NCBI RefSeq assembly: GCF_002224285.1
Contig: NZ_CP022436.1
Location: 2,170,001 to 2,234,000 of the forward strand
Length of the DNA: 64,000 nucleotides
Reading direction: 5' to 3'
Source: Arthrobacter sp. YN
GTDB taxonomy: Bacteria; Actinomycetota; Actinomycetes; Actinomycetales; Micrococcaceae
Part shown: positions 52,707-61,773 of the stretch, piece after piece
How positions within the stretch are numbered: position 1 is the stretch's first letter
Layout of the letters: each line of letters begins with the position of its first letter
Program-made: the position numbers and the translations under genes
The notes under the pieces: model-generated
The model's input: the letters and a program-made list of their open reading frames with translations, nothing else
What the model was told of the DNA's origin: nothing
Databases searched by the model: none

Positions 52707-53986
52707 TTAACCGACCGCCCAGGATCGCTCTTCTGTGCTGACTGCGGCGCGGCGGGTTTGGCTACGCTTGGCTACATACAGGCCGCTGCACAGGAGCAAG
52801 CAGAGCGCTGCCGAGACAATGTAGAGGCCAAAGACGCCCGCGGGTCCGTTGGCCGCGAATGCGGTTCCGCCCAGTGTAGGGCCGAGGAAGGAGCCGATGA
52901 AGGCCATGGCGTTGGTCAGGCCGAGGATGGTGCCACGGGAGTGCGCTACAACGGATCCTGATGCAGTTGCGTTGATGAGGTTCTGGGTGGAGTGTCCGCC
53001 GATGCCCATGAGGGCGACGAAGAGCAAGGCCGTGGGCAGTGATTTCGGTCCGGCCACGATGCCGATGAGTCCGGCCAAGGTCAGTGCGGCGCAGATGACG
53101 GTGACGCTGGCGGATCCGAACCGATCAGCTGCTGCCGCGGCGATGAAGGAACCGAGTACTGCTGCGCCGGTGAGGGAGAAGACGAAGAGAAGTGCTGTGG
53201 TGAGGTCGAAGCCGAGTCCCTTCATGGATTCGGCAAGCCAGACGTTCAAGCCCAGCCAGGTGACCATGTTGGTGACGGCGCTAAGGGCGACGAAGAGGAC
53301 CATGATGGAACCGCCGCTCTTGAAGAGTGCGGCAAATTTCTGGGAAGGGGTCAGGTGGGTGGCATGGACTTCTTTGGGTTCGCTGATGCGGCAGGAGAGG
53401 ATGACGACGAGAATGACCAGGGTCATCATGCACCGGCGAGGAACATTGGACGCCATCCCCAGACTGGCATGGCGAACATGCCTAGGAGTGCGGCGAGGGT
53501 TCCGCCGAGCGGGACGCCGGCCATTGTGACGGTGATGACCAGGCTGGCCTTGCCATGCGGTGCGTGGTTCCGGGCCAGTGTCATGGCGGTGGTGATGGCT
53601 CCGCCGACACCTATGCCGGTAACAAGCCGGGCGATGCCCAGGAGCTCGGGGTTGGGAGCCATGGAGGCCATGACGGCGCCGATGGCGAAGACAGCGGCGG
53701 CGGCGGCCATGACTTTGTGTCGGCCGAAGCGGTCAGAGAGGCTGGTTCCGAGCAGTACGCCGACCAGCGCGCCAAGATAGACGATGCCGCCGACTATGCC
53801 TGTGGTCTGTTCGTCGATGCCGAGGCCCGGATCCTGGAGCAGGAGGGGGACTACAGCGCCGAAGACGATGAGGTTGTAGCCTTCCATAACCGTGACGAGC
53901 ATGCAGAGGATGATGACGGCGGTGTTGGACAGGTATGGCCGGGGGGATCGGCCGGTTTGGGGCTGTCCTGCGGCGGGTGTTGTCAT
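52707..53986 (-). pseudogene. AAHS-type MFS transporter with a frameshift
   Basis: Two frames together make one ~425-residue carrier. The first (from the ATG at 53986, AAGGA upstream) has VMEGYNLIVFGAVVPLLLQD, the loop motif GTSLSDRFGRHKVM and ends after WGWRPMFLAGA at a TGA (53426-53428). The second resumes at once with MTLVILVVILSCRISEPK and runs to 52707 with LNVWLAESMKGLGFD and GIGGHSTQNLINATASG. One missing base near 53428 would restore the frame. The family imports aromatic acids. Probably inactive unless this is a sequence error. Confidence 0.8.
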
Positions 53987-54036
53987 GGTGGGGTCCTTGA
54001 GTGGGGAGTAGAGACACGACGTTGTGCCTTGGAGGT

Positions 54037-54453
54037 TTAGCTGGTGATCACCCTGTGCTCGGACCATATGAGTCCGGCTGCGCCGGGGGTGAAGCGGCCG
54101 GCATAGTGGCCGAGCGCTTCACAGAGGGGTGAGGTGGGATCAGCCACGGACCATCGCTGGTAAACGGCTCTGTATTCGATGCAGTTTGTGCCCGCTTCGA
54201 TTATCAGGTTGCTGACCAGGTGCCGGGTACGGGACGGGTTGGGAAACGCAGTGGCGAAGAACCCTGCGACGTCGCGGTGCCCCTGTACCGGGGGGTTGTC
54301 TTTGAAGTGCAGTTCGGCGTCGGTGAGCAGTGTTGCGGCTGTTTCCGCGTCTTGATTGTCCATGGCTTGGGTGTAACGGGCGAGGGATTCTTCGATGATG
54401 TGGCGGATCTCCGGCAGCGTAGGGGCGCTGCCGGAGGCAGGGTGTGTGGTCAC
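54037..54453 (-). CDS. SnoaL-like/NTF2-fold protein
   Basis: 138 aa from a GTG at 54453 that overlaps the monooxygenase stop by 4 nt. IRHIIEESLARYTQAMDNQD, AATLLTDAELHFKDNPPVQG, HRDVAGFFATAF and HLVSNLIIEA follow the SnoaL-like/ring-hydroxylating-beta-like NTF2 fold. Such proteins act as isomerases, dehydratases or small hydrolases, or bind aromatic products. Co-translation with the flavin monooxygenase suggests it acts on its product. Confidence 0.75.
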   Translation of the reverse strand: MTTHPASGSAPTLPEIRHIIEESLARYTQAMDNQDAETAATLLTDAELHFKDNPPVQGHRDVAGFFATAFPNPSRTRHLVSNLIIEAGTNCIEYRAVYQRWSVADPTSPLCEALGHYAGRFTPGAAGLIWSEHRVITS

Positions 54454-56078
54454 AGTGCTGTGGCGCTGTGACCGGGGGTCTTTATGGTCTCGATGGGTGC
54501 ACCTAGATCTGCGAGGAAGTCTTGGACCAGCGCGGGAAGTCCCTGGGTACGGGCGACGCCGTAGATGTAGAAGTCGGGGCGGACCAGTACGGCATCGGCG
54601 CCGAGGGCATCGAACCACTGGCCGTAGGCTCCGGTGGGGTCCACTGCTGTCGTATCCGAGGGCTCCAAGCCGAAATCGATGATCTGGAATCCCAGGCCGG
54701 TGAGGCCGCTGGCCGCGCCCGCGGGCAATTGGGCGCGGACGTCGGCGTTTCTGAGGAGCAGTGTTCCGGAGGGAACGAAGACGTCATCGAAGAGCGCCTG
54801 TCCAGCCCCGGCCTGCACGGGCGCCTGGATAGAGAGCGTGCCGCCGCCGGCGTCGGCACGGTGCAGGCCTTCACCGATTTTGGGCAGCGGGCGGGGAGGA
54901 ATCGAGGCTCCGTCCGCGATGTCCTTTGCCATCGCTGCGTCCCGTGCGGTGACTTCGCCGGGATCGGTCAGGCATATGACTTCTCCGAGCTGCATGGACC
55001 GGTCGATGAAGTGCCGGACATGTTCGGAGCGTTCCGGTCCGTAGCTGTCCAGCAGCGAATCGGGTGCGAGGCCGCGCAGGATCAGGTCGAGCTTCCATTC
55101 GAGGTTGGCTACATCCCGAAGGCCCGAGCACATGCCTTGCCCGGCGAAGGGTGGCATCAGGTGGGCGGAGTCGCCGGCCAGGAGCAGCCGGCCGCGGCGC
55201 CACTGGTCGCACCAGCGTGCCTGGAAGGTGTAAACGGTGTGGCGTTCCATTTTGGCGGTCTCGGGGGTGACGCCCCAGGGCTCCAGGAGTTCCCAGGCCC
55301 TGCTTTCGGTGTTCAGTTCATCCTTGGTCTCATGTTCGAGGCGCATGAATTCAAAGCGTCTGCGCCCGGGGCCGCCCGGGACGACGGTGGTGGGCCGGTC
55401 AGGGTCGCAGAACTGTGAGGCAGGAGGGCTGATCTGCAGCGGCGCCATGGGGATGAGGTCCACGACAAGCCAGTCGTGGAAGTATCCGAGGTCTGTCATC
55501 GGTGTGCCGATCCAGTCCCTGACCTTGCTGTTGGCGCCGTCGGCGCCGATGACGTACCGGGCGTTGAGTTCCCGGCGTTCATTGGTAGCGTTTCGGATCT
55601 GCAACAGGACCCGGTCTTCGGTTTCGGTGTGGGTGATCGCTTCCCAGCCGCGCAGGATGGTCACCGAGGGGAGGTCGATGACCTTGGCGTCGAGGAAGTT
55701 CTCCATTCCGGGCTGGTAGAAGAAGTTGCTGACATTCCAGCCGGAGGGGCCGGCTCCGCGCCAATCCAGGTGCAGGAGTGTCTCGTGGTTGGCGTTGCGC
55801 CATTCGTAGAAGTCGTCGTAAGGCTCTACGACCTCGGCCATGGTGTTCGGCCCGGCTCCCACGGACTGGAGGATGCGGGCGATTTCGTCGTCGAAATGTA
55901 CTGCACGGGGGAGCGGGTAGACCCTCTGCTGGCGTTCAATCACGGCCACGCGGTGACCGCGGCGGCCCAGTTGCAGGGCGAGCAGCCGCCCTACCGGTCC
56001 GTAGCCGACGATGGCTACATCGAAGTCCTCGCCGTGGGCTGAAGTGTATTGGGCGTCCTTGCCCTGTGAATGGCTCAT
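54450..56078 (-). CDS. FAD-dependent aromatic-ring monooxygenase (MhpA-like)
   Basis: 542 aa from the ATG at 56078. FAD-binding GYGPVGRLLALQLGRRGHRV with acidic end (VIERQ), PRAVHFDDEIARIL, DG motif YVIGADGANSKVRDW, and GDSAHLMPPFAGQGMCSGLR, the second FAD motif. A C-terminal thioredoxin-like extension (SGTLLLRNADVRAQL ... RPDFYIYGVA) is typical of phenol hydroxylase/MhpA-type enzymes. These add a hydroxyl next to an existing one on a ring and prepare it for extradiol cleavage. The substrate is unknown here: a phenylpropionate, resorcinol or phloroglucinol-type compound. Confidence 0.88.
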   Translation of the reverse strand: MSHSQGKDAQYTSAHGEDFDVAIVGYGPVGRLLALQLGRRGHRVAVIERQQRVYPLPRAVHFDDEIARILQSVGAGPNTMAEVVEPYDDFYEWRNANHETLLHLDWRGAGPSGWNVSNFFYQPGMENFLDAKVIDLPSVTILRGWEAITHTETEDRVLLQIRNATNERRELNARYVIGADGANSKVRDWIGTPMTDLGYFHDWLVVDLIPMAPLQISPPASQFCDPDRPTTVVPGGPGRRRFEFMRLEHETKDELNTESRAWELLEPWGVTPETAKMERHTVYTFQARWCDQWRRGRLLLAGDSAHLMPPFAGQGMCSGLRDVANLEWKLDLILRGLAPDSLLDSYGPERSEHVRHFIDRSMQLGEVICLTDPGEVTARDAAMAKDIADGASIPPRPLPKIGEGLHRADAGGGTLSIQAPVQAGAGQALFDDVFVPSGTLLLRNADVRAQLPAGAASGLTGLGFQIIDFGLEPSDTTAVDPTGAYGQWFDALGADAVLVRPDFYIYGVARTQGLPALVQDFLADLGAPIETIKTPGHSATAL

Positions 56079-56126
56079 GAATATTTGCTCTCTGCTTGCG
56101 TTGCTGTTTCCCGGAGGAAAGCCCAC

Positions 56127-56143
56127 TGTCCGCCTAGCGGACA
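56127..56143. promoter_or_regulatory. IclR-type operator upstream of the monooxygenase
   Basis: TGTCCGCCTAGCGGACA: arms TGTCCGC and GCGGACA around CTA. It lies 49 nt upstream of the monooxygenase ATG. The same arms recur at 57111-57138 on the other side of the IclR gene. Confidence 0.75.
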
Positions 56144-56232
56144 CTTGTACGTTGTTCTGAGTTGATGGTGACAGAAAGCAAAGAAGCGTGTCAAGAGTCA
56201 CATGCTGAGGGCCTGGTGTTTTGGGTCTGGCT

Positions 56233-57036
56233 TTAGGGCTTCAGGGACTTTACCGGCCGGTTTTGCCAGAGCGCCCAGTCCTTCCCGACGGCCGCGGCCG
56301 CATCCTGCAGCAGGGGCAGGTACTCGGAGGTCAGCTTGTCCAGGCTTGTTTCCTGGGCGTGGACGGTAATGTTCATCGACGCGCGGACCACATTTTCTCC
56401 GTCGCGCACTCCCACGGAGATGGAGCGGACACCAGGGGCCAGTTCCTCGTCCGCCAGCGCCCACCCCTGACGGCGGACTTCATCCAGAATCTGCAGGACC
56501 TGATCATCATTGGAGCTGTTCGGCGCCGGCACGTTTGACCGGGAAGGCTGGGACAGGATCCGTAGTGCGTCCTCAGGGGCAAGGGCGGCGAGGAGGACTT
56601 TGCCCTGAGAGGTCAGCATCGCCGGGAATCTTGTCCCGACGTCGACCCTGAGTGCGATCAGTTTAGGCACGGCGACCCGGGCGACATAAATGATATCGGA
56701 GCCGTCGAGCTGAGCCATGGATGAGGACTCGCCGGTCTTCCCCACGAGGTCTTCCAAGTGGGGCCGGGCCATGTCCCAGAGCCCGAGCGCCCCGATGTAG
56801 GCCATTCCGAGTTCCAGGACTTTGGGCATCAGAGTGAAGACGCCGTTGGTTGCCCTGACATAGCCAAGCTCTTCCAGGGTCAGCAGGATCCGGCGGGCTG
56901 TGGGCCGCGCCAGTTCCGCCGACTGTGCCACCTTACTCAGGCTCATGTGCGGCTGTTCCGGCGAAAAGCAGCGCAGGACATCCAGTCCGCGTGCCAGTGC
57001 CTCGATAAAGTCCGGACCTGTACCCCGTTGCGCCAT
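56233..57036 (-). CDS. IclR-family transcriptional regulator
   Basis: 267 aa from the ATG at 57036, picked for the perfect AGGAGG 7 nt upstream. Winged helix: ALARGLDVLRCFSPEQPHMS, LSKVAQSAELARPTARRILL and LEELGYVRATNGVFTLMP. The effector domain has VARVAVPKLIALRVDVGTRF and SISVGVRDGENVVRASMNIT. It resembles PcaR/PobR-type activators of aromatic catabolism. It lies between the leftward monooxygenase unit and the rightward ring-cleavage operon, with TGTCCG/CGGACA palindromes in both promoters. Confidence 0.9.
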   Translation of the reverse strand: MAQRGTGPDFIEALARGLDVLRCFSPEQPHMSLSKVAQSAELARPTARRILLTLEELGYVRATNGVFTLMPKVLELGMAYIGALGLWDMARPHLEDLVGKTGESSSMAQLDGSDIIYVARVAVPKLIALRVDVGTRFPAMLTSQGKVLLAALAPEDALRILSQPSRSNVPAPNSSNDDQVLQILDEVRRQGWALADEELAPGVRSISVGVRDGENVVRASMNITVHAQETSLDKLTSEYLPLLQDAAAAVGKDWALWQNRPVKSLKP

Positions 57037-57110
57037 CGCGCACCTCCTGTTCTCTGGTGAGCCTTGACACATCCGCGCCAAAAGCTCATTCTATAAATAT
57101 CCCACATCTT

Positions 57111-57138
57111 CGGACGATTGTCCGCTAGACGGACAATC
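57111..57138. promoter_or_regulatory. double IclR-type operator in the IclR/CoA-transferase promoter
   Basis: GATTGTCCG (57116-57124) and CGGACAATC (57130-57138) are perfect 9-nt arms around CTAGA. CGGAC (57111-57115) also pairs with GTCCG (57120-57124), so two palindromes overlap. 27 nt before the CoA-transferase start and 75 nt before the IclR start. Confidence 0.78.
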
Positions 57139-57164
57139 CGAGTTCGAAGCCGAAAGGAACCACT

Positions 57165-58375
57165 GTGATAAGCACTCCCGAGCCGGAGGCCGCCCAGGCC
57201 CCGGCTGCCCGCCCCCTCGACGGGATCGTCATCGCCGACTTCTCCCGTGTGCTGGCCGGCCCGTATGCCACCATGCTGCTGGCAGACATGGGCGCCGAAG
57301 TCATCAAAGTCGAAAGCCCGGGCGGGGACGACACGCGCTCATGGGTGCCTCCGGTCCGCCCCGACGGCGTCTCGACGTACTACTCGGCCATCAACCGCAA
57401 CAAAAAATCCGTCGTGCTGAACCTGAAGGACGAGGACGACCTCGCTGCTGCCAAGGAGCTCGCCGCGCGCGCCGACGTCGTCATTGAAAACTTCAAGCCC
57501 GGGGACTGGCGCGGTTCGGACTGGACTACAGCTCGGTGCGGGAACGCAACGAGGCTGTTATCTACTGCTCCATCAGCGGATTCGGCACCGCGGAAGGCGC
57601 CGCCCTTCCCGGGTATGACCTGATCGTCCAGGCCATGTCCGGGCTGATGAGCCTCACCGGGGACCCCAATGGTGAACCCTACCGCGCTGGAATCAGCGTC
57701 TTCGACGTCATGGCAGGGCTGCATTCGACCATCGGCATCCTCGCCGCCCTGCACCACCGTGACCGCACGGGTGAAGGGCAGAACATTGAAACGAGCCTCA
57801 TGGCATCGGCCATGAGCGGGCTCGTGAATCAAACCTCCGCTTATGTTGCCGGAGGCGTCACACCGTTCAGGATGGGCAACGCCCACCCGAGCCTGTTCCC
57901 CTATGAAGCTCTTCCGACCAAAGACGATGACCTGATCATCACCGCCGGCAACAACGCCCAGTTCCGCAAGCTCTGCGCCGTACTGGACGTGCCCGAACTC
58001 GCCGACGATAAACGGTTCGTAGACAACGCCGACCGGACCCGACTCCGCGAAGAACTCCGCCCCCTGCTGGTGGAGCGATTGAAGACCCGGACCGCCGAAG
58101 AATGGTTCGAGAAGCTGAACGAAGCCGGCGTGCCCAACGGACCCATCAACACTATTAAACAAGGCGTTGAATACGCCCAGAAACTTGGGTTGCAGCCCGT
58201 CGTCCAGATCGGCCCCGGGGACAAAACCGTCCTAGGCGTGCGCAACCCGATCACGTTCTCCGCAACCCCGGCACGGTACGATCTGGCACCGCCGGAGCTG
58301 GGCGAACACACCGATGAGATCCGTGCTTGGCTTGCCGCCGCCGTCCCGACCGCCTCAACCCTTGGAGCATCATGA
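57165..58375 (+). pseudogene. CaiB/BaiF-family CoA-transferase with a frameshift
   Basis: The GTG at 57165 (AAAGGA upstream) starts a class III CoA-transferase: LDGIVIADFSRVLAGPYATM, LLADMGAEVIKVESPGGDDT and RNKKSVVLNLK. After VVIENFKPG the frame is lost; restoring one G in the GGGG run at 57501-57504 gives GLARFGLDYSSVRERN and the frame continues to 58375 with YCSISGFGT, GYDLIVQAMSGLMSLTG, and GVPNGPINT. Restored length ~403 aa is normal. It would link CoA to a carboxylic acid made downstream of ring cleavage. Broken, unless this is a sequencing error or programmed shift. Confidence 0.82.
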
Positions 58376-59202
58376 ACCCTATCCTCGAGCAGGAAAAGCT
58401 GCAGTTCCCGACCTCACTGGGAACATCCACCGCCACAGAAATCCGCCTCCTGGGCCAGGACCTCGCCGCGGACCTGATGGGAAAAGTCAGCTTCGGTGAA
58501 CTCGCCTTCTGGCTCGTGGCGATGCGCCGCCCCGCGGCCGGGGAACTGCGCGTCTTTGAATCCGTCCTGGTGGCACTGGCCGATCATGGCTTCACGCCGA
58601 CCGCCATCGCAGCCCGGCTCACCTACCTCAGCGCCCCGGATTCTCTCCAGGGAGCCATGGCCGCCGGTCTGCTCGGTGGAGGCTCACGGTTCCTCGGCGT
58701 GACTGAGGACTGCGGCCAGTTCCTGGCTGCCACCCTCGCCGCCCATGAGGGGGACCTCCCGGACACCGAGGCCGGATGGGATGACCTCGCACTCGGGGCG
58801 ATCACTGCCCAGCGGTCAGCAGGCAAATTCGTTCCGGGGCTGGGCCATCCGAACCACAAGGTCCAGGATCCACGGACGCCGGTGCTGATCGGTATCGCCG
58901 AAGAGGAAGGCCTGCGCGGGCCCCACCTGCGCCTTTTCGAGGCCATCGGCCGGATGAGCGAAAAAGCCCTCGGCCGCAAACTGCCCCTCAACGGAGCCGG
59001 TGTCTGTGGCGCCGCCCTGGCCGATCTCGGCCTGCCGACGGATCTGTTGCGCGGATTCGCCCTGCTGGCACGGGCAGCCGGCCTGCTCGGGCAGATCGCC
59101 GAGGAGCGGCGGAACCCGATCGGCATGGACGTCTACATGGCGGTGGACCGGAACGCCGTCTATGTCGATCCTCAATCACCCCCAGCACCGGACGAAAACT
59201 AA
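58372..59202 (+). CDS. citryl-CoA lyase/citrate-synthase-like protein
   Basis: 276 aa from the ATG at 58372, overlapping the CoA-transferase stop by 4 nt. Short citrate-synthase-fold protein: GTSTATEIRLLGQDLAADLM, SFGELAFWLVAMRRP, RLTYLSAPDSLQGAMAAGLL (histidine-free variant of the first active-site loop), PGLGHPNHKVQDPRTPVLI (catalytic histidine loop) and RNPIGMDVYMAVDRNAVYVD. Citryl-CoA-lyase-like members cleave acyl-CoA by a retro-Claisen reaction. With the CoA-transferase next to it, it likely splits a CoA-activated hydroxy-tricarboxylate. Exact substrate unknown. Confidence 0.75.
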   Translation: MNPILEQEKLQFPTSLGTSTATEIRLLGQDLAADLMGKVSFGELAFWLVAMRRPAAGELRVFESVLVALADHGFTPTAIAARLTYLSAPDSLQGAMAAGLLGGGSRFLGVTEDCGQFLAATLAAHEGDLPDTEAGWDDLALGAITAQRSAGKFVPGLGHPNHKVQDPRTPVLIGIAEEEGLRGPHLRLFEAIGRMSEKALGRKLPLNGAGVCGAALADLGLPTDLLRGFALLARAAGLLGQIAEERRNPIGMDVYMAVDRNAVYVDPQSPPAPDEN

Positions 59203-59279
59203 AACCAGCAGGGCCCGTGCGGCCCGCAGCCAAACCCGGCCGCTCCCGGAGCATGCCGGCCGAAATCAAAGGAGATGCC

Positions 59280-60221
59280 ATGGCTGAACTGACGGCCGTA
59301 CTGGCCAGCACCCACCACCCGTTCTACCTCAAGGCCACCACCGCGCCCCCGGAGGAACGGATGCCGCAGGCGGACGAGTGGAAACGCAAAGTCGAGGCCT
59401 ACCGGGAAACGCTGACCGCAGCGGAGCCGGACATCCTGGTCATGGTCGGAGCCGACCACTTCCACCAGTTCTTCCTGGACAATTACCCGACGTTCATGAT
59501 CGGCAAGCAGGAAAAGTACGACGCGACCTTCTACAACGAAGAGCGCGAATTTGGGATTCCGAAGTACGTCCTCGACGGGGACGTCGCCTTCTCCAACTTC
59601 ATGCACCAGGGCCTCATGGACCGCGGTTTCGACTTCTCCTTCAGCCACGAACTCAAAATCGACCATTCCATCATCTGCCCGATCATCACCGTCCGCCCTG
59701 ATGCTGACCTGCCCGTGATCCCTATTTATACGAACATTTTCGCCCCGCCGCTGCCCTCACCGAAACGGTTCTGGGACCTTGGCCGCGCGATCCGGCAGGT
59801 CATCGACGAGTACCCGACGGACAAAAAAATCGCCGCGGTCGGCACCGGGCACCTGTCCCTGGAGCTCGGCGGCCCCCGTCAGTTCGGCGAGCACGGGCCA
59901 GACCCGGAATTCGACCATCAGGCGATCGAATGGCTCTCCACCGGCAACATCGACGCCATTCTGGAAAACGTGACCCACGAATCCATGTCCGGCGCCGGGA
60001 ACGCAACCCACGGGTTCATGGACCTGATCCTGATGATGGGCATCGCCGGCCCCGAAAATGCGGACTACGTGGACCAGCTGGATCTCTACCACACCAGGGA
60101 AATGTTCATGACTTGGTACCCCAACAAGAACGAGAAGCAGGCCGCCGCAGCCGGGCAGGCCGCAGCTGTCTCCGGCGGCACGGCCGGACCGGTCACCGCC
60201 AAGGAAGGAGTTTCAGCGTGA
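59280..60221 (+). CDS. class III extradiol dioxygenase, LigB-type catalytic subunit
   Basis: 313 aa from the ATG at 59280 (AAAGGAG upstream). Iron ligands are visible as H12/H13 (LASTHHPFY) and H60/H62 (VGADHFHQF), and FSHELKIDHSIICPI and GTGHLSLELGGP are typical of the LigB superfamily (protocatechuate 4,5-dioxygenase, gallate dioxygenase). The C-tail (KQAAAAGQAAAVSGGTAG) is a disordered extension. With the LigA-like subunit encoded next, it opens a catecholic ring next to the hydroxyls. The substrate could be protocatechuate, gallate or a tri/tetra-hydroxybenzene. Confidence 0.88.
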   Translation: MAELTAVLASTHHPFYLKATTAPPEERMPQADEWKRKVEAYRETLTAAEPDILVMVGADHFHQFFLDNYPTFMIGKQEKYDATFYNEEREFGIPKYVLDGDVAFSNFMHQGLMDRGFDFSFSHELKIDHSIICPIITVRPDADLPVIPIYTNIFAPPLPSPKRFWDLGRAIRQVIDEYPTDKKIAAVGTGHLSLELGGPRQFGEHGPDPEFDHQAIEWLSTGNIDAILENVTHESMSGAGNATHGFMDLILMMGIAGPENADYVDQLDLYHTREMFMTWYPNKNEKQAAAAGQAAAVSGGTAGPVTAKEGVSA

Positions 60222-60583
60222 GCAAGTACTACGTCAACAAGTTCCTGTACACCGTTGACAGGGATCCCCGTTGGGTCGCCCGGTACAAGGAAGACTCCGC
60301 CACCGCCCTGGCCGATTGGGAAAAAGAAGTCGGCATCTGGCTCAACGAGGTCGAGAAAACGTCATGGGTGTCTTTCACCGACGAGGAGCGCCAGGCACTG
60401 GTCAACTACGACTACGTGTGGCTGTTCGAAAACGGTGCGCACTTCTTTCTCTCCCTGACCCTCTTCGTGGCCGTCTTCGAAGAGGACTACACAAAGGAAC
60501 ACGGCCCCTTGTCCTTCCAGAGGGAGTTCGCTAAAAAGCTGGACCACTGGCTGGGCCGGGACTACCCCTCGGTCTCACTCTAG
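60218..60583 (+). CDS. LigA-like small subunit of extradiol dioxygenase
   Basis: 121 aa from a GTG overlapping the LigB stop by 4 nt, with AAGGAAGGAG 5-8 nt upstream. A helical small protein: YYVNKFLYTVDRDPRWVARY, KTSWVSFTDEERQALVNYDY and LFENGAHFFLSL. The FTDEE...L...D...L...GAH core matches LigA-type subunits, which cap the active site of LigB. Similarity is moderate, so the pairing rests partly on the overlap. Confidence 0.75.
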   Translation: MSKYYVNKFLYTVDRDPRWVARYKEDSATALADWEKEVGIWLNEVEKTSWVSFTDEERQALVNYDYVWLFENGAHFFLSLTLFVAVFEEDYTKEHGPLSFQREFAKKLDHWLGRDYPSVSL

Positions 60584-60592
60584 GAACCGGCA

Positions 60593-61270
60593 GTGCCAAT
60601 CCAAACGGTGAAGGTCATCGAAGGCACCGGCGCGCCGTTGCGGCGCACCAACGTCGATACCGACCAGATCATTCCGGCCAGCTACATGAAACGGATCACC
60701 CGTACCGGCTTCGAGGACGGTCTCTTCGCCGCCTGGCGCAGAGACCCCGGCTTCGTTCTCAATCACCCAGCCTTCGCCAGCGCCAAGGTCCTGATCGCCG
60801 GCCAGGACTTCGGGACCGGATCATCCAGGGAACACGCCGTGTGGGCAGTGATGGACTATGGCTTCCGCGCGGTCATCTCCCCGAGGTTCGCCGACATCTT
60901 CCGCGGAAATGCCGGCAAAGCCGGTCTGCTCGCAGCTCAAGTCACCGACCGGGACGTGAACCGCCTCTGGAACATGGTGGAGGCCGAACCTGGCCTGCCT
61001 TTGAGGATGGACCTGGAAAACCTGACCATTCAGGCCGGAGAACTTGTCATACCGTTCGAACTGGACTCCGACACCCGCTGGCGTCTACTCAACGGCCTGG
61101 ACGACATTGATCTGACCCTGCAAAGCGAGGCTCTGATCACGTCCTTCGAACGACAACGCCATGGCTGGTTGCCAACCACAATCCCCAGTCGGTCAACTAC
61201 TGAGCAACCGGAACCGTACCAACTAAGGGGTGACAAAAATGCCAGCACCGTCCACCGGCAGGAACGCTGA
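60593..61270 (+). CDS. LeuD-like (3-isopropylmalate dehydratase small-subunit-type) protein
   Basis: 225 aa from a GTG at 60593. Aconitase swivel-domain features: [40 protein letters not shown] and [19 protein letters not shown]. The match to LeuD is strong over residues 1-200; the last ~25 residues are an unrelated tail. No LeuC-type large subunit is in the window, so the partner must lie elsewhere or beyond the right edge. Placed in a ring-cleavage operon, it may help hydrate or isomerise an unsaturated tricarboxylic acid rather than make leucine. Confidence 0.85.
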   Translation: MPIQTVKVIEGTGAPLRRTNVDTDQIIPASYMKRITRTGFEDGLFAAWRRDPGFVLNHPAFASAKVLIAGQDFGTGSSREHAVWAVMDYGFRAVISPRFADIFRGNAGKAGLLAAQVTDRDVNRLWNMVEAEPGLPLRMDLENLTIQAGELVIPFELDSDTRWRLLNGLDDIDLTLQSEALITSFERQRHGWLPTTIPSRSTTEQPEPYQLRGDKNASTVHRQER

Positions 61271-61598
61271 CGAGATTAGCCGCACCCAGGACCTTCTTCG
61301 TCAGCGCAAGACGGCGGGCATCGGAACGGTACTCGGGGCCCGGCAAGAGAGCGCCGCTAGCATGGGCCGCCAGTCCTCCGTACTTGCAGACTGGCGGGAA
61401 CTGCGCCCAGGCGACACCGTCGTCCTCCTGCCTTCAGCCGGAGAAGCAGTCGGAGGCATCATCGACGATGTCTCCTCGGACGGCTCCCTCATCTGGATCT
61501 TCCAGGATGACTGCGGCGGCCGCCGTCTCTTCCACCGCGCTGACAGCTGCAAAACCTTGCTCGACGTCGGCGCCCGGCCACGGGAACCTAATGCCTGA
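61239..61598 (+). CDS. small protein of unknown function (GI-DD ... GR-LF family)
   Basis: 119 aa from the ATG at 61239 (AAGGGG upstream), overlapping the end of the LeuD-like gene by 32 nt in another frame. N-terminal half helical ([20 protein letters not shown]). C-terminal half [20 protein letters not shown], then [16 protein letters not shown] and [18 protein letters not shown], beta-rich. It shares its core with the 51775 protein. Function unknown; no catalytic motif stands out. Confidence 0.6.
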   Translation: MPAPSTGRNADEISRTQDLLRQRKTAGIGTVLGARQESAASMGRQSSVLADWRELRPGDTVVLLPSAGEAVGGIIDDVSSDGSLIWIFQDDCGGRRLFHRADSCKTLLDVGARPREPNA

Positions 61599-61773
61599 AC
61601 AACTAAAAAAGACGCAGGAATCCACTTCAGGCACCTCAGATCCCACGCCTCGCGAAAGCTAGCCTCTCCCGGGATGACGCCCCGCAAACACCCTCCACCC
61701 GTCTTGAACTGAACCGGCGAAAACGGTCCGCAGATGTACCGCTGAGCCCACGTCCCATTTGAAAGGCAACACC

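Noticed and set aside
54522..55418. 298-codon plus-strand frame opposite the monooxygenase
   Set aside because: High-GC shadow; the minus-strand flavoprotein has clear motifs over the same bases.
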